From Streptomyces spiralis (GTDB lineage Bacteria > Actinomycetota > Actinomycetes > Streptomycetales > Streptomycetaceae), in the NCBI RefSeq assembly GCF_014654675.1, contig NZ_BNBC01000001.1, forward strand, positions 444,010 to 508,009: DNA of 64,000 nt, in the 5' to 3' direction. A model generated the notes under the pieces. It had not been told where the DNA came from, ran no database searches, and saw only the letters and a list, made by a program, of their open reading frames with translations. This document shows positions 18,301 through 35,526 of the stretch, piece by piece (within the stretch, counting starts at the first letter, position 1; every line of letters starts with the position of its first letter). The position numbers and the translations under genes are program-made.

Positions 18301-18522
18301 GGCGCCGATCAGGGAGAAGGCTCCGGGCGCCGGGGGCGTGGGCGAGAAGGAGACGTACTCACCCGGGTCCGTGCGCCGCAGCTCGCCGCTTGCGCCGCCG
18401 GCCGCCTCCGCGTCGCTGTTCCCCGCGTCTCCCGCCGCCCAGGCGGCTCCCTGTGACGACACCACCGGCACCGCGGCCAGACCGGCCCCGAGTACGGCTC
18501 TGCGGCTGACGTGCGCAGACAT
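15373..18522 (-). CDS. Exported GH115 family glycosyl hydrolase (xylan alpha-1,2-glucuronidase)
   Basis: 1049 aa. GH115 enzymes remove (4-O-methyl)glucuronic acid from xylan. ATG at 18522 is chosen because it gives a signal peptide with twin arginines (SRRAVLGAGLAAVPVV) after GGGAGGGG. The central catalytic barrel contains the family blocks KYRGVFINDENPALGTWAPE, LLRLKGNYLWPAVW, GTSHEAPMMR and VVLTDDNWGNIR. A C-terminal helical region and beta-rich domains follow (FNRGRTSFDYRVETSAPWLK, then a carbohydrate-binding-like end). Length is typical. It is divergent from a LysR regulator 188 bp away, which probably controls it. Confidence 0.88.
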   Translation of the reverse strand: MSAHVSRRAVLGAGLAAVPVVSSQGAAWAAGDAGNSDAEAAGGASGELRRTDPGEYVSFSPTPPAPGAFSLIGAPVLVSDDDHPGVVRAAADLRGDIERVTGVRPGSTVARYAVLVGTIGRSPLIDGLVKSGKLDVTGVRDRWETSLQTVVDHPMPGVERAFVIAGSDPRGTIFGAYDVSYGIGVSPWYWWDDVPPVRRNRVWILPGRFTQGTPTVKYRGVFINDENPALGTWAPEYFGPGKAEGYPGGFNADFYAKVFELLLRLKGNYLWPAVWGRAFAEDDPDNHRRAAEYGIVMGTSHEAPMMRGIEEWNRHATAAVRDSSGAIVTPGHDPYGGTGEWSYVRNAEALKKYWRAGIQRMVDQGFEGVVTLGMRGNGDTSLPDGDGIELMREIIAVQRQILEEVTGRPATETPQVWTLYKEVQRYWDRGLRAPDDVTVVLTDDNWGNIRKHPDPAEPARDGGYGLYYHFDYVGAGRNYKWVDTANIRNTWDQLHQAHTFGNHGLWVANVGDLKGNELPTEFFLNYAWSPENWPQERLPEWERRYARQNFGEAHSAAIADVLAAYGRLQARRKPELLNRRITVQDGKPVNDDQQSPYYFAHRELERVTEEWQTLAKKADRIARALPAGTRDAWFELVGYEVEATANLYELRQAEFTNLLYAGQGRAATNARAAQAEAGLAKDLSLADRFNAQVANGKWKGFQTQPHIDYGDVDRYGPNAPWQQPEKDNVALPDVLFPAVKRIDLPEAAELGVSVDGAEDAGTWWPGGADAEEAKLPEFSPYQTRPQQYVEIFNRGRTSFDYRVETSAPWLKVDRTKGRVDQQVRLEVRADWSRVPADGATGTLTITGAGSTVTVSCTASKPSTRVARGLRGFVEAGGYVAIDAEHYARAVGEWRRLDDIGRTTSGMTPWPVTAPRHTPGGSSARLEYEVTLLTPTPGEVTVWAELSPRNPALAGGQGGLRYAVSFDDQTPQTVDIIAATGSDDGTMNNQWARNTSDNINRTPTKHTLTSAGVHRLKFWMVDPTVVVQRLLIDVGGLPETYLGPVESRRV

Positions 18523-18710
18523 GCTGCCACACCCCTCCCACTCGAATTTGGTTAGCGGCATGACAAATAGTGGGGTGAGTGACTCCTGGGGAACAGGGGT
18601 CGTGCGCGCCGAATAGTTTCGAATAACGGTGGCGTGGACGCGCCCGCCGTGCCTCCAATGGTCCGGACCAACCCCTTGCCCGTGCGCCGCCCGCGCAGCA
18701 AGCTCCCCCC

Positions 18711-19682
18711 ATGGAGCTGGAGTTGCGGCATCTCAGGACCCTCCGGGCGATCGCCGAAGCGGGCAGCCTCACCCGGGCGGCGACGGCTTTGGGGCTCGCG
18801 CAGCCCGCGCTGAGCGCTCAGCTCAGACGGATCGAACGGGCGCTGGGGGGTGAGCTGTTCGAACGCGGACGGCACGGCGTACGGCCCACCGCGCTGGGCG
18901 AGCTGGTGCTGGAGCGCACCCGGATCGTGCTGCCCGCGGTGACCGAACTCCAGCAGGAGGCCGTCCGGTTCGCGCGGACACGGGCGGGCCGCGGGACGGA
19001 GCGGCTGCTGCGGCTGGGCGGCACGCACGGGCCGCTGCTGGGCGCGCTGGTGGACCTGATGGCGGCGGCGGGACCCGACACCCGGGTGACGACCCACGCC
19101 TCCTGGTCCGAGCGGGAGCTGGCCGCCCTGCTCTCCGAGGGCCGCCTGGACTTCGCCGTCACCGGCACCTGCGGCAGCGCCGCGCCGCCGGACACCGAGC
19201 ACCTGGTGTGGCAGGAGTTCGCCGTCGACCCGGTCTTCGTCATGCTCCCCGACGCGCACCCGCTGGCCCACGCGCCCGAGGTGGAACTGGCCAAGCTCGC
19301 GGACGAGGAGTGGACCTGCGTACCCGGCGACGGCTGTTTCGGCGACTGCTTCACCGCGGCCTGCGCCCGCGCCGGTTTCGCTCCCCGGCGGATGTACGAG
19401 ACGGACATCGCCTCCTGTGTGCACCTGGTCCAGGTGGGCCGGGCGATGGGACTGTGCCGGGCCACCTTCCCGGCCACGCCCGGCATCACCACCAGGCCGC
19501 TGGCCGGCACCCCGCTGCTCTGGCGGCACCTGCTCGGCTGGCATCCGGCCACCCAGCGCGCGGACACCGCGGCCACCGTCCTGGCCCAGGCCCGCACCGC
19601 CCACGCCGACGCGGCGGCCCGCAGCGACAGCTACGCCGACTGGCTCGCCCGCGGTGAGAACCCGGCCGAGGCGCTTCCATAA
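18711..19682 (+). CDS. LysR-family transcriptional regulator
   Basis: 323 aa. The N-terminal winged helix-turn-helix (LRHLRTLRAIAEAGSLTRAA then QPALSAQLRRIERALGGELF, residues 5-52) and the linker helix are canonical. The rest is the periplasmic-binding-like effector domain (LLRLGGTHGPLLGALVDLM onward). LysR proteins usually regulate a divergent target, so the GH115 gene is the obvious candidate; a sugar or uronate effector would fit. The 188-bp shared upstream region is where its T-N11-A type sites should lie. No strong Shine-Dalgarno is seen before the ATG. Confidence 0.88.
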   Translation: MELELRHLRTLRAIAEAGSLTRAATALGLAQPALSAQLRRIERALGGELFERGRHGVRPTALGELVLERTRIVLPAVTELQQEAVRFARTRAGRGTERLLRLGGTHGPLLGALVDLMAAAGPDTRVTTHASWSERELAALLSEGRLDFAVTGTCGSAAPPDTEHLVWQEFAVDPVFVMLPDAHPLAHAPEVELAKLADEEWTCVPGDGCFGDCFTAACARAGFAPRRMYETDIASCVHLVQVGRAMGLCRATFPATPGITTRPLAGTPLLWRHLLGWHPATQRADTAATVLAQARTAHADAAARSDSYADWLARGENPAEALP

Positions 19683-19775
19683 CACCGGGCCAGGGGGTCA
19701 ACCGGTGTCTTACGTCGTGCAGTTGCGCCTTCCTACGGTTTCGGCACCTCCCCACCGAGACCGAGGAGATCCCCC

Positions 19776-21154
19776 ATGCTCCAGCGACACACCAGAGCCG
19801 CGTGCGCCGCCGTGGTGGCCACGGGCGCCCTGGTCCTGACCGGCCTGAGCGGCACGGCGAACGCCGGGACGGGCGCTCCCGACACGCAGGCGGGTCCGGC
19901 GGCGCAGTCGGCCGCGCGGACGCTGCACACCGCGGACACCCCGGCCGCCGTGCTGCGCGCCATGCAGCGCGACCTGGGCATCGACCGGCGGCAGGCCGAA
20001 CAGCGGCTGGCCAACGAGGCGGAGGCGGGCGCCACGGCCGGCCGGCTGCGCGGCGCGCTGGGCGCCGACTTCGCGGGCGCCTGGGTCAGCGGTGCCGAGT
20101 CGGGCACGCTGACCGTGGCGACCACCGACGCCGCCGACGCGTCGGCCATCAGGGCGCGCGGCGCCGAGCCCACGGTCGTACGGCACTCCCTGGCAGCGCT
20201 GGACGCCGCCAAGGCCGGCCTGGACCGGGCGGCCCGGCACACCCCGACCGCCGACGCCCCGGCCTGGTACGTCGACGTGCTCACCAACCGTGTGGTGATC
20301 GAGGCCGTACGTCCGGCCGCGGCACAGGCGCTGGTGAAGGCCGCCGGGGTGGACCGCGGCCTCGTGCGGGTGAAGAAGACCGCCGAGCGGCCCCGTCCGC
20401 TGTACGACCTGCGGGGCGGCGAGGCGTACTACATCAACGGAAACACCCGCTGCTCGATCGGTTTCCCCATCACCCGGGGCACCCAGCAGGGCTTCGCCAC
20501 GGCCGGGCACTGCGGCCGGCCCGGCTCCACCACCACCGGCTCCAACCAGGTCTCGCAGGGCACCTTCCAGGCGTCCGTCTTCCCCGGCAACGACATGGCC
20601 TGGGTGGCCGTCAACTCCAGCTGGACCGCCACCCTTACGTCAACCAGAACGGGCAGAACGTCCAGGTGACCGGGTCCACGGTGGCGCCGGTCGGCTCGTC
20701 GGTGTGCCGCTCCGGTTCGACGACCGGCTGGCACTGCGGCACCGTGCAGCAGCTGAACACCAGCGTGACCTACCAGGAGGGCACCGTCTCCGGGGTCACC
20801 CGCACCTCGGTGTGCGCGGAGCCCGGTGACTCGGGCGGCTCCTTCATCTCCGGCAGCCAGGCGCAGGGGGTCACCTCCGGCGGCTCGGGCAACTGCTCCA
20901 GCGGCGGGACGACGTACTTCCAGCCCATCAACCCGATCCTGAGCACCTACGGGCTCACCCTGAAGACGACGACCAGTGGCCCCGGCGACCCGGGCGACCC
21001 CGGTGAGCCGGGCGGCACCTGGGCGGCCGGCACCGTCTACCAGGCCGGTGACACGGTGACCTACGGCGGCGCCACGTACCGCTGCCTCCAGGGCCACCAG
21101 GCGCAGCCGGGCTGGGAGCCGCCGAACGTACCGGCGCTGTGGGAGCGGGTGTGA
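19776..21154 (+). pseudogene. Streptogrisin-type S1 serine protease with chitin-binding tail, frameshifted
   Basis: The reading frame from ATG 19776 gives a signal peptide (to about residue 31), an alpha-lytic-protease-type propeptide, and the mature protease start (ITRGTQQGFATAGHCG, catalytic His; GNDMAWVAV, catalytic Asp). At about 20632-20634 a CCC run is one base short: the frame shifts in what should read WTATPYVN. The other frame supplies the rest, with GSSVCRSGSTTGWHCGTVQQ, catalytic Ser in EPGDSGGSFISG, a Gly/Asp/Pro linker and a C-terminal chitin-binding domain (WAAGTVYQAGDTVTYGG). The layout matches streptogrisin C. One missing C in a homopolymer may be a true mutation or a sequence error; adding it restores a full protease of about 460 aa. 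Confidence 0.85.
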
Positions 21155-21190
21155 ACCGCGGCATGCGTCACTGACCGCCAGGGGGGCGGG

Positions 21191-21226
21191 CGGGCCCGGG
21201 TGCGCCGTGGGCGGCACCCGGGCCCG
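21191..21226 (+). terminator. Intrinsic terminator after the S1 protease
   Basis: CGGGCCCGGGTGC and GCACCCGGGCCCG form a perfect 13-bp stem with a 10-nt loop, 37 nt after the protease stop. Confidence 0.75.
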
Positions 21227-21282
21227 CTGCCGTTCCCGCTGCGACCCGCCCGGCCCGGCCGGAAGTCGCGCAGGCATGCGAA

Positions 21283-21314
21283 AGGGCCCGTACGACCGAA
21301 GTCGTACGGGCCCT
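21283..21314 (-). terminator. Intrinsic terminator of tuf
   Basis: AGGGCCCGTACGAC-CGAA-GTCGTACGGGCCCT is a perfect 14-bp stem with a tetraloop. On the minus strand it is followed by TTTCGC, 40 nt after the tuf stop. Confidence 0.9.
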
Positions 21315-21354
21315 CTCGGGTGCTCGCAGGAGCTACCAGGTCAGGTCGTCAGAG

Positions 21355-22548
<1,194 letters not shown>

Positions 22549-22627
22549 TGGGGTCCTCCTGTGGAGTGGTTCTGTACGCCTTACTTCATCGGCGCCAGGT
22601 GATCTTTGCTGGATGGCCCGGATCCCC

Positions 22628-22670
22628 GGGGCATTCCTCCCGCTTCACTGCGGAAGGGGCGGAATGCCCC
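22628..22670 (-). terminator. fusA-tuf intergenic hairpin
   Basis: GGGGCATTCC and GGAATGCCCC pair perfectly around a GC-rich 23-nt loop between fusA and tuf. No T-run is evident, so it may be a partial terminator or processing site that separates EF-G and EF-Tu expression. Confidence 0.5.
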
Positions 22671-22713
22671 ACGAGGCTCCGGAGTCAAGCCTAAAGGCTG
22701 GAACTCGGGAGAG

Positions 22714-24840
<2,127 letters not shown>

Positions 24841-24879
24841 AAGGCTTCAGTCTTCTCTCGGTCTCGATGTGGGTAGCGA

Positions 24880-25350
24880 CTACCAGCGGTAGTGCGCGAA
24901 GGCCTTGTTGGACTCGGCCATCTTGTGCGTGTCCTCGCGCTTCTTCACAGCGGCACCGAGGCCGTTGGAGGCGTCGAGAAGCTCGTTGAGCAGACGCTCG
25001 GTCATGGTCTTCTCGCGACGGGCGCGGGAGTAACCGACGAGCCAGCGCAGCGCGAGCGTGTTGGCGCGACCGGGCTTGACCTCGATCGGAACCTGGTACG
25101 TCGCACCACCGACACGGCGGGACTTGACCTCGAGGGTCGGCTTGATGTTCTCCAGCGCGCGCTTCAGCGTGATGATCGGGTCGTTGCCCGTCTTCTCACG
25201 CAGGCCCTCCATGGCGCCGTAGACGATGCGCTCGGCGGTGGAGCGCTTGCCGTTCAGCAGCACCTTGTTGATGAGCGACGTGACCAGAGGAGAACCGTAG
25301 ACCGGGTCGATGATGACCGGGCGCTTCGGGGCGGGGCCCTTACGAGGCAT
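24880..25350 (-). CDS. rpsG: 30S ribosomal protein S7
   Basis: 156 aa. S7 nucleates assembly of the 30S head by binding the 3' domain of 16S rRNA and contacts E-site tRNA. The sequence [20 protein letters not shown] and the conserved [20 protein letters not shown] and [10 protein letters not shown] blocks identify it. It ends in the usual NKAFAHYRW. It starts 2 nt after the rpsL stop, so translation is probably coupled to rpsL. The AGGAG before its ATG lies within the end of rpsL. Confidence 0.98.
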   Translation of the reverse strand: MPRKGPAPKRPVIIDPVYGSPLVTSLINKVLLNGKRSTAERIVYGAMEGLREKTGNDPIITLKRALENIKPTLEVKSRRVGGATYQVPIEVKPGRANTLALRWLVGYSRARREKTMTERLLNELLDASNGLGAAVKKREDTHKMAESNKAFAHYRW

Positions 25351-25352
25351 TC

Positions 25353-25724
25353 TTACTTCTCCTTCTTGGCGCCGTAACGGCTGCGGGCCTGCTTGCGGTT
25401 CTTGACACCCTGGGTGTCGAGGGAGCCACGGATGATCTTGTAGCGAACACCCGGCAGGTCCTTCACACGGCCGCCGCGCACGAGCACGATGGAGTGCTCC
25501 TGCAGGTTGTGTCCCTCACCCGGAATGTAAGCGGTGACCTCGATGCCGCTGGTCAGACGCACACGCGCGACCTTGCGGAGGGCCGAGTTCGGCTTCTTCG
25601 GGGTGGTCGTGAACACACGCGTGCAGACGCCACGGCGCTGGGGCGAACCCTCGAGTGCGGGCGTCTTGTTCTTCTCGACCTTGTCCTGCCGGCCCTTGCG
25701 GACCAGCTGCTGGATCGTAGGCAC
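25353..25724 (-). CDS. rpsL: 30S ribosomal protein S12
   Basis: 123 aa from GTG at 25724 (GGAGAAGTA upstream), matching the conserved N-terminus [11 protein letters not shown]; the open frame continues upstream without similarity. S12 sits at the decoding centre. Lys43 ([10 protein letters not shown]) and Lys88 ([10 protein letters not shown]), the positions mutated in streptomycin resistance, are both wild type, so this allele predicts streptomycin sensitivity at the target level. First gene of the rpsL-rpsG-fusA-tuf unit. Confidence 0.98.
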   Translation of the reverse strand: MPTIQQLVRKGRQDKVEKNKTPALEGSPQRRGVCTRVFTTTPKKPNSALRKVARVRLTSGIEVTAYIPGEGHNLQEHSIVLVRGGRVKDLPGVRYKIIRGSLDTQGVKNRKQARSRYGAKKEK

Positions 25725-26387
25725 TACTTCTCCGGTTTCTGTGTGCCGATGGGTACAGCTAACCTGGAACTTCGCCGACCCACGCGGTCGGGTGTGTCGA
25801 ATCCCGCGGACTCCCGCCGCAAGGCAGAAAGAAGCGCAGATTGCGGTGGCCGGTGACGGCCCCCTGGCGGTTGAAGGCACGCACGGGAGCCAGGGCACAC
25901 CCCAGGCACAAGGTCTGAGCGTACCCAGCACACTCACTCCGGTCAAAACAGAAGCGCTCTCCGGCCCGAACACAGGCGGCTCCACCGGCGCGCCGGGACT
26001 CTCCGCGCGTCGGCTTCGCCGCCCTGCCTGCGGTTCCTCCCATCCTCACCTCACTATCACAGGTGACGACGCGATGCGAACCAGGAATGGGCCGTACGAG
26101 GGCCAGAAGCCGGGTTCTCGCGTCGTACGGGGCCGTGCCGCGCCGGGTGTGCCCCGTGCGGCCCTGCCGCGCCCCTGCCGGGCGCTGTGGGCGTCTGCGG
26201 GGAGCGCCGAGGGGCCGGGCCACGGCAAGGGGGCGACGCCCGCCTCCTGGGCCGTCCGCGGCTTCGGGGGCAGGGTCGGCCGGCCGGCCCTCGTCGGGCG
26301 GCTCCCTGCGGCCTGCCGCGCCGCACGCCGAAAGGCCGAAGGGCGGCCACCCCATCGGGGTGACCGCCCTTCGGTCATGCTGCTCGC
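25725..26387. promoter_or_regulatory. Intergenic region between rpoC and rpsL
   Basis: This 663-bp stretch holds no credible gene; open frames on both strands lack family similarity. Its left end is the rpoC terminator. The right part must contain the rpsL operon promoter and leader on the minus strand, but I could not pick a convincing -35/-10 pair. The GC-rich middle shows nothing else. Confidence 0.6.
26336..26374 (-). terminator. Intrinsic terminator of rpoC
   Basis: CCGAAGGGCGG-C-CACCCC, loop ATC, GGGGTG-A-CCGCCCTTCGG forms a long stem with one internal mismatch, ending 14 nt before the rpoC stop codon side and closing the rpoBC unit. Confidence 0.85.
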
Positions 26388-30287
<3,900 letters not shown>

Positions 30288-30384
30288 TATGCGTCAATCC
30301 CTCTCAGGGTCGAAAGTCTTTGGTCTGAAACGGGGGCCTGGGGGTCGGCGGGGCCCTGTGGGTGAGGGCCCCGCCGGACTCCCG

Positions 30385-33300
30385 TCAGACCTCTTCGACG
30401 CTGCTCGGCTCGCGCCGGGACAGGTCGATGCCGAGCTCCTCCGCAGCGCGGAAGACGTCCTCGTCGGTGTCACGCATCTCGATGGACATACCGTCGCTGG
30501 ACAGCACCTCCACGTTCAGGCAGAGCGACTGCATCTCCTTGATGAGGACCTTGAAGGACTCGGGGATGCCGGGCTCGGGGATGTTCTCGCCCTTGACGAT
30601 CGCCTCGTAGACCTTCACACGGCCGGTGACGTCGTCGGACTTGATGGTCAGCAGCTCCTGGAGGGCGTAGGCGGCACCGTATGCCTCGAGTGCCCACACC
30701 TCCATCTCACCGAACCGCTGGCCACCGAACTGGGCCTTACCACCCAGCGGCTGCTGGGTGATCATCGAGTACGGACCGGTCGAGCGGGCGTGCAGCTTGT
30801 CGTCGACCAGGTGGTGCAGCTTCAGGATGTACATGTAGCCGACCGAGATCGGGTCCGGGAACGGCTCACCGCTACGGCCGTCGAACAGCCGCGCCTTGCC
30901 GGTCGGGAGCACCATGCGCTCGCCGTCCCGGTTCGGGATGGTGTGCTGGAGCAGACCCGCGAGCTCGTCCTCGCGCGCACCGTCGAAGACGGGGGTCGCG
31001 ACGTTCGTGCCCGGGTCGACCTGGTCGGCGCCGATCGCCTGGAGGCGCTGCGCCCACTCCTCCGCGAGGCCGGAGACGTCCCAGCCGCGGCTGGCGAGCC
31101 AGCCGAGGTGGATCTCCAGGACCTGTCCCGGGTTCATTCGGGACGGGACACCCAGCGGGTTGAGGATGATGTCGACCGGGGTGCCGTCCTCCAGGAACGG
31201 CATGTCCTCGATCGGCAGGATCTTGGAGATGACACCCTTGTTGCCGTGGCGGCCGGCGAGCTTGTCGCCGTCGGTGATCTTGCGCTTCTGCGCGACGTAC
31301 ACGCGCACCAGCTGGTTCACACCGGGGGGAAGCTCGTCGCCCTCCTCGCGGTCGAAGACGCGCACGCCGATGACCTTGCCGGTCTCGCCGTGCGGCACCT
31401 TCAGCGAGGTGTCACGGACCTCACGGGCCTTCTCACCGAAGATCGCGCGCAGCAGGCGCTCCTCCGGCGTCAGCTCGGTCTCACCCTTCGGCGTGACCTT
31501 GCCGACCAGGATGTCGCCGGCGATGACCTCGGCGCCGATGCGGATGATGCCGCGCTCGTCGAGGTCGGCGAGGACCTCCTCGGAGACGTTCGGGATGTCC
31601 CGGGTGATCTCCTCGGGGCCGAGCTTGGTGTCACGGGCGTCGACCTCGTGCTCCTCGATGTGGATCGAGGAGAGGACGTCGTCCTGCACGAGGCGCTGCG
31701 ACAGGATGATCGCGTCCTCGTAGTTGTGACCCTCCCACGGCATGAACGCCACGAGCAGGTTCTTGCCCAGCGCCATCTCGCCGTTCTGGGTGGCCGGGCC
31801 GTCGGCCAGGACCTGACCGACGACGACGTGGTCGCCCTCGTTGACGATGACCTTCTGGTTGACCGAGGTGCCCTGGTTGGAGCGGGCGAACTTGGCCAGG
31901 CGGTACGTGATGTACGTGCCGTCGTCGTTGGCCGTGGTGATGTAGTCCGCGGAGACCTCCTGGACCACACCCGCCTTCTCGGCCTTGACCACGTCGCCGG
32001 CGTCGACGGCGGAGCGGTACTCCATGCCGGTGCCGACGAGCGGGGACTCGGACTTAATCAGCGGCACGGCCTGACGCATCATGTTCGCGCCCATGAGGGC
32101 ACGGTTGGCGTCGTCGTGCTCGAGGAAGGGGATCATGGCGGTCGCGACCGACACCATCTGGCGCGGCGAGACGTCCATGTAGTCGACGTCCTCGGGGCTG
32201 ACGTAGTCGACCTCACCGCCACGGCGGCGGACCAGGACACGCGCCTCGGCGAACCGGAGTTCGTCGTTCAGCGTGGCGTTGGCCTGCGCGATGACGAAGC
32301 GGTCCTCCTCGTCCGCGGTCAGGTAGTCGACCTCGTCGGTGACCTGGCCGTTGTCGACCTTGCGGTACGGGGTCTCGACGAAACCGAACGCGTTGACCCG
32401 GCCGTAGGAGGCGAGCGAGCCGATCAGACCGATGTTCGGGCCTTCGGGCGTCTCGATCGGGCACATACGGCCGTAGTGCGAGGGGTGCACGTCACGGACC
32501 TCGAAGCCGGCCCGCTCACGGGAGAGACCACCCGGGCCCAGCGCGGACAGACGCCGCTTGTGCGTCAGCCCGGAGAGCGGGTTGTTCTGGTCCATGAACT
32601 GGGACAGCTGGCTGGTGCCGAAGAACTCCTTGATGGAGGCGACGACCGGCCGGATGTTGATCAGGGTCTGCGGCGTGATCGCCTCGACGTCCTGCGTGGT
32701 CATCCGCTCGCGGACGACGCGCTCCATACGGGCCAGACCCGTGCGGACCTGGTTCTGGATGAGCTCGCCGACGCTGCGCAGGCGGCGGTTGCCGAAGTGG
32801 TCGATGTCGTCGGTCTCGACGACGACCGGCTGGCCGTTGTCACCGACCGTCTCGGTCTCGCCGGCGTGCAGCTTCACCAGGTACTTGATCGTCGAGATGA
32901 TGTCCTCGACGGTCAGGATGCCCGCGTCCAGCGGGGTGTCCGTACCCAGCTTCTTGTTGACCTTGTAGCGGCCGACCTTGGCGAGGTCGTAGCGCTTGGG
33001 GTTGAAGTAGAGGTTCTCCAGCAGCGTCTGCGCGGCCTCACGCGTGGGGGGCTCGCCCGGGCGCAGCTTGCGGTAGATGTCGAGCAGCGCGTCGTCCTGG
33101 CCCTGGGTGTGGTCCTTCTCCAGGGTGGCGCGCATCGACTCGTACTCGCCGAACTCCTCGAGGATCTGCTCGTTGGTCCAGCCGAGCGCCTTGAGCAGGA
33201 CGGTGACCGACTGCTTGCGCTTGCGGTCGATGCGGACACCGACCATGTCGCGCTTGTCGATCTCCATCTCCAGCCAGGCACCCCGGGACGGGATGATCTT

Positions 33301-33870
33301 GGCGGAGAAGATGTCCTTGTCGGAGGTCTTGTCGATGGAGGAGTCGAAGTAGACACCGGGGGAACGGACCAGCTGCGACACCACGACACGCTCGGTGCCG
33401 TTGATGACGAAGGTGCCCTTGTTCGTCATGAGCGGGAAGTCGCCCATGAAGACGGTCTGGGACTTGATCTCGCCGGTCTCGTTGTTGGTGAACTCGGCCG
33501 TGACGAAGAGCGGGGCGGCGTACGTGAAGTCGCGCTCCTTGCACTCGTCGATCGAGTTCTTCGGGGGCTCGAAGCGGTGGTCGCGGAACGTCAGCGACAT
33601 CGACCCGGAGAAGTCCTCGATCGGGGAGATCTCCTCGAAGATCTCCTCCAGACCGGACTTGGTGGGGACGTCCTGACCGGACTCCAGAGCCGCCTCGACG
33701 CGAGCCTTCCACGCGTCGTTGCCGAGCAGCCAGTCGAAGCTCTCGGTTTGCAGCGCGAGAAGGTTCGGAACCTCGAGGGGCTCCTTGATCTTTGCAAAGG
33801 AGATGCGCAGCGGGGCGGTGCTGGCGCCGTTGTTCATATTCGCGGTCGAGGCGTTGCGCGAGGCGGCCAA
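30385..33870 (-). CDS. rpoB: DNA-directed RNA polymerase subunit beta
   Basis: 1161 aa from TTG at 33870, chosen because the family N-terminus ([10 protein letters not shown]) begins there and GGAAGGA lies 8 nt upstream; 1161 is also the known Streptomyces length. The rifampicin region reads [20 protein letters not shown] followed by [12 protein letters not shown], wild type at the usual resistance residues. Other landmarks are [17 protein letters not shown] and [19 protein letters not shown]. It forms the core enzyme with beta'. A long upstream gap holds the rplL terminator and a candidate promoter. Confidence 0.98.
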   Translation of the reverse strand: MAASRNASTANMNNGASTAPLRISFAKIKEPLEVPNLLALQTESFDWLLGNDAWKARVEAALESGQDVPTKSGLEEIFEEISPIEDFSGSMSLTFRDHRFEPPKNSIDECKERDFTYAAPLFVTAEFTNNETGEIKSQTVFMGDFPLMTNKGTFVINGTERVVVSQLVRSPGVYFDSSIDKTSDKDIFSAKIIPSRGAWLEMEIDKRDMVGVRIDRKRKQSVTVLLKALGWTNEQILEEFGEYESMRATLEKDHTQGQDDALLDIYRKLRPGEPPTREAAQTLLENLYFNPKRYDLAKVGRYKVNKKLGTDTPLDAGILTVEDIISTIKYLVKLHAGETETVGDNGQPVVVETDDIDHFGNRRLRSVGELIQNQVRTGLARMERVVRERMTTQDVEAITPQTLINIRPVVASIKEFFGTSQLSQFMDQNNPLSGLTHKRRLSALGPGGLSRERAGFEVRDVHPSHYGRMCPIETPEGPNIGLIGSLASYGRVNAFGFVETPYRKVDNGQVTDEVDYLTADEEDRFVIAQANATLNDELRFAEARVLVRRRGGEVDYVSPEDVDYMDVSPRQMVSVATAMIPFLEHDDANRALMGANMMRQAVPLIKSESPLVGTGMEYRSAVDAGDVVKAEKAGVVQEVSADYITTANDDGTYITYRLAKFARSNQGTSVNQKVIVNEGDHVVVGQVLADGPATQNGEMALGKNLLVAFMPWEGHNYEDAIILSQRLVQDDVLSSIHIEEHEVDARDTKLGPEEITRDIPNVSEEVLADLDERGIIRIGAEVIAGDILVGKVTPKGETELTPEERLLRAIFGEKAREVRDTSLKVPHGETGKVIGVRVFDREEGDELPPGVNQLVRVYVAQKRKITDGDKLAGRHGNKGVISKILPIEDMPFLEDGTPVDIILNPLGVPSRMNPGQVLEIHLGWLASRGWDVSGLAEEWAQRLQAIGADQVDPGTNVATPVFDGAREDELAGLLQHTIPNRDGERMVLPTGKARLFDGRSGEPFPDPISVGYMYILKLHHLVDDKLHARSTGPYSMITQQPLGGKAQFGGQRFGEMEVWALEAYGAAYALQELLTIKSDDVTGRVKVYEAIVKGENIPEPGIPESFKVLIKEMQSLCLNVEVLSSDGMSIEMRDTDEDVFRAAEELGIDLSRREPSSVEEV

Positions 33871-34373
33871 GAGGGGGTCCTTCCGAGGGCTCGGACTCAC
33901 TACGCGCGTACCGGCCCCTCTCCCACGCGCCGGGACAGACGGTGCCCTATGTGGCCAAAAGGCCAGGTCGGGCGTGGTCCGGTCGTCGATGCTCGGGTGA
34001 GGGCATGCCCCTGGTGACGGGCAGGGGACAGCTAACAGGCAGCGCAAAGGGTCAGTGTAGCCACTTGGCCCACTGATGTCCAGTGCGGGTTTCTCGAGAC
34101 CCTCGTTGTCGTCACCGCCTGCGGCCTGCTGCCCTCAACGCACGTTGATACTGCCCTCTTCGCCGTCGATCCATGCCTCGGATTCGGATCCTTGTGACGA
34201 CGCGTCCTGAGAATTGCGCGCTGCGTGCGGTTCGTCAAGGCCCCCCATGCCCCAACCGGATGCTGCCATCGTCACTTGCAGCCTGCCTCCGGGGGCCTCT
34301 CGAGGCACGACGAAGATCACCATACCCCTCCCGGTCGTGCGTGCAAGGCCGCCACAGCCACCCCCCGGGAACG
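33871..34373 (-). promoter_or_regulatory. rpoB leader and candidate promoter
   Basis: About 500 nt lie between the rplL terminator and the TTG of rpoB, with no gene. On the minus strand TTGACG (34233-34238) followed after 17 nt by AATTCT (34210-34215) is a candidate sigma-HrdB promoter. This would give an independent rpoBC transcript with a leader of about 330 nt. The rest is GC-rich leader without obvious structure. Confidence 0.35.
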
Positions 34374-34411
34374 CCGAAGAGCGACCACCCGGTTGGATGA
34401 TCGCTCTTCGG
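34374..34411 (-). terminator. Terminator between rplL and rpoB
   Basis: CCGAAGAGCGA and TCGCTCTTCGG pair perfectly across a 16-nt loop about 70 nt after the rplL stop. In bacteria a partial terminator here lowers rpoBC relative to L10/L12; the position fits that role. Confidence 0.8.
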
Positions 34412-34479
34412 TGCGTTCGCGTTACAGCCCTACCGGGCCGCAGTCAGCGCGCGGAGAGTCGGTACGACTCCGGAAGGTC

Positions 34480-34869
34480 TTACTTGACCTCGACGGAGGC
34501 GCCGGCGCCCTCGAGGGCCTCCTTGGCCTTGTCCGCGGCCTCCTTGTTGACCTTCTCCAGGACGGCCTTCGGCGCACCGTCGACCAGGTCCTTGGCCTCC
34601 TTCAGGCCCAGGGAGGTCAGCTCGCGCACGACCTTGATGACCTGGATCTTCTTGTCGCCGGCACCCGAGAGGATGACGTCGAACTCGTCCTTCTCCTCGA
34701 CGGCCTCGGCGGCAGCGCCACCGGCGGCACCGCCGGCCATCACGACCGGGGCGGCAGCAGCGGCGGTGACGTCGAACTTCTCCTCGAAGGCCTTCACGAA
34801 CTCGGAGAGCTCGATGAGGGTCATCTCCTCGAACTGCGCGAGCAGGTCTTCCTGGCTGAGCTTCGCCAT
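34480..34869 (-). CDS. rplL: 50S ribosomal protein L7/L12
   Basis: 129 aa. The stalk protein recruits translational GTPases and forms dimers on L10. Start ATG at 34869 ([10 protein letters not shown]) with GGAAGGA 9 nt upstream; the ATG six codons earlier overlaps this ribosome site. An N-terminal dimerisation helix pair, an Ala/Gly-rich hinge (around residues 40-60) and the C-terminal domain ([20 protein letters not shown]) are all present. It follows rplJ by 116 nt. Confidence 0.98.
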   Translation of the reverse strand: MAKLSQEDLLAQFEEMTLIELSEFVKAFEEKFDVTAAAAAPVVMAGGAAGGAAAEAVEEKDEFDVILSGAGDKKIQVIKVVRELTSLGLKEAKDLVDGAPKAVLEKVNKEAADKAKEALEGAGASVEVK

Positions 34870-34985
34870 GATGGGCGATCCTTCCACTAATTCGGCTGGT
34901 GCCGGATGTACATGAATGGCGGGCGTACGTCGGCCCGCTGTGACCCCTGCCGCCTCATGCGGCCTGGATCAGAAAGCGAGCCGAG

Positions 34986-35516
34986 TTACTCGGCACCGCC
35001 CTGCTCGGCCTGCTTGGCGCGCAGCGCGTCCACGGTGCGGACGAGCTTCGACGGCAGCGCCTGGAAGAGGGAGGCAGCCTGGGACTGCTTGCCCTTCATG
35101 GCACCGGCCAGCTTGCTGAGCAGAACCTCGCGGGACTCGAGGTCCGCAAGCTTCTTGATCTCGTCGGCGGACAGCGCCTTGCCGTCAAGGACACCGCCCT
35201 TGATGACGAGATTCGGGTTGTCCTTGGCGAAGTCACGGAGACCCTTCGCCGACTCCACCGGGTCTCCGGTGACGAAGGCGACGGCCGTCGGACCAGCGAA
35301 GAGCTGGTCGTCCAGCGTGATCCCGGCCTCGTTGGCCGCAATCTTGGTCAGCGTGTTCTTCACCACGGCGTACTGGGCGTTCTCACCGAGCGACCGGCGC
35401 AGCGTCTTGAGCTGCGCCACGGTGAGACCGCGGTACTCGGTCAGCACGGCGGCGCTGGAGCTGCGGAACTTGTCCGTCAGCTCCGCAACCGCGGCAGCCT
35501 TGTCGGGCCTCGCCAT
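34986..35516 (-). CDS. rplJ: 50S ribosomal protein L10
   Basis: 176 aa ([20 protein letters not shown]). L10 anchors the L7/L12 stalk to 23S rRNA. An N-terminal rRNA-binding domain is followed by the C-terminal helix that binds L12 dimers. The ribosome site GGAAGGAGG lies about 10 nt before the ATG. It is complementary to an upstream CCTCCTTC, so translation is probably controlled by leader structure, as L10 or L10-L12 autoregulation is known in other bacteria. Confidence 0.97.
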   Translation of the reverse strand: MARPDKAAAVAELTDKFRSSSAAVLTEYRGLTVAQLKTLRRSLGENAQYAVVKNTLTKIAANEAGITLDDQLFAGPTAVAFVTGDPVESAKGLRDFAKDNPNLVIKGGVLDGKALSADEIKKLADLESREVLLSKLAGAMKGKQSQAASLFQALPSKLVRTVDALRAKQAEQGGAE

Positions 35517-35526
35517 AGAGCCTCGG

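Noticed and set aside
15484..18456. 990-aa plus-strand open frame
   Set aside because: It is the antisense shadow of the GH115 gene; high GC removes stops, and the peptide is Val/Gly/Arg/His-rich without any motif.
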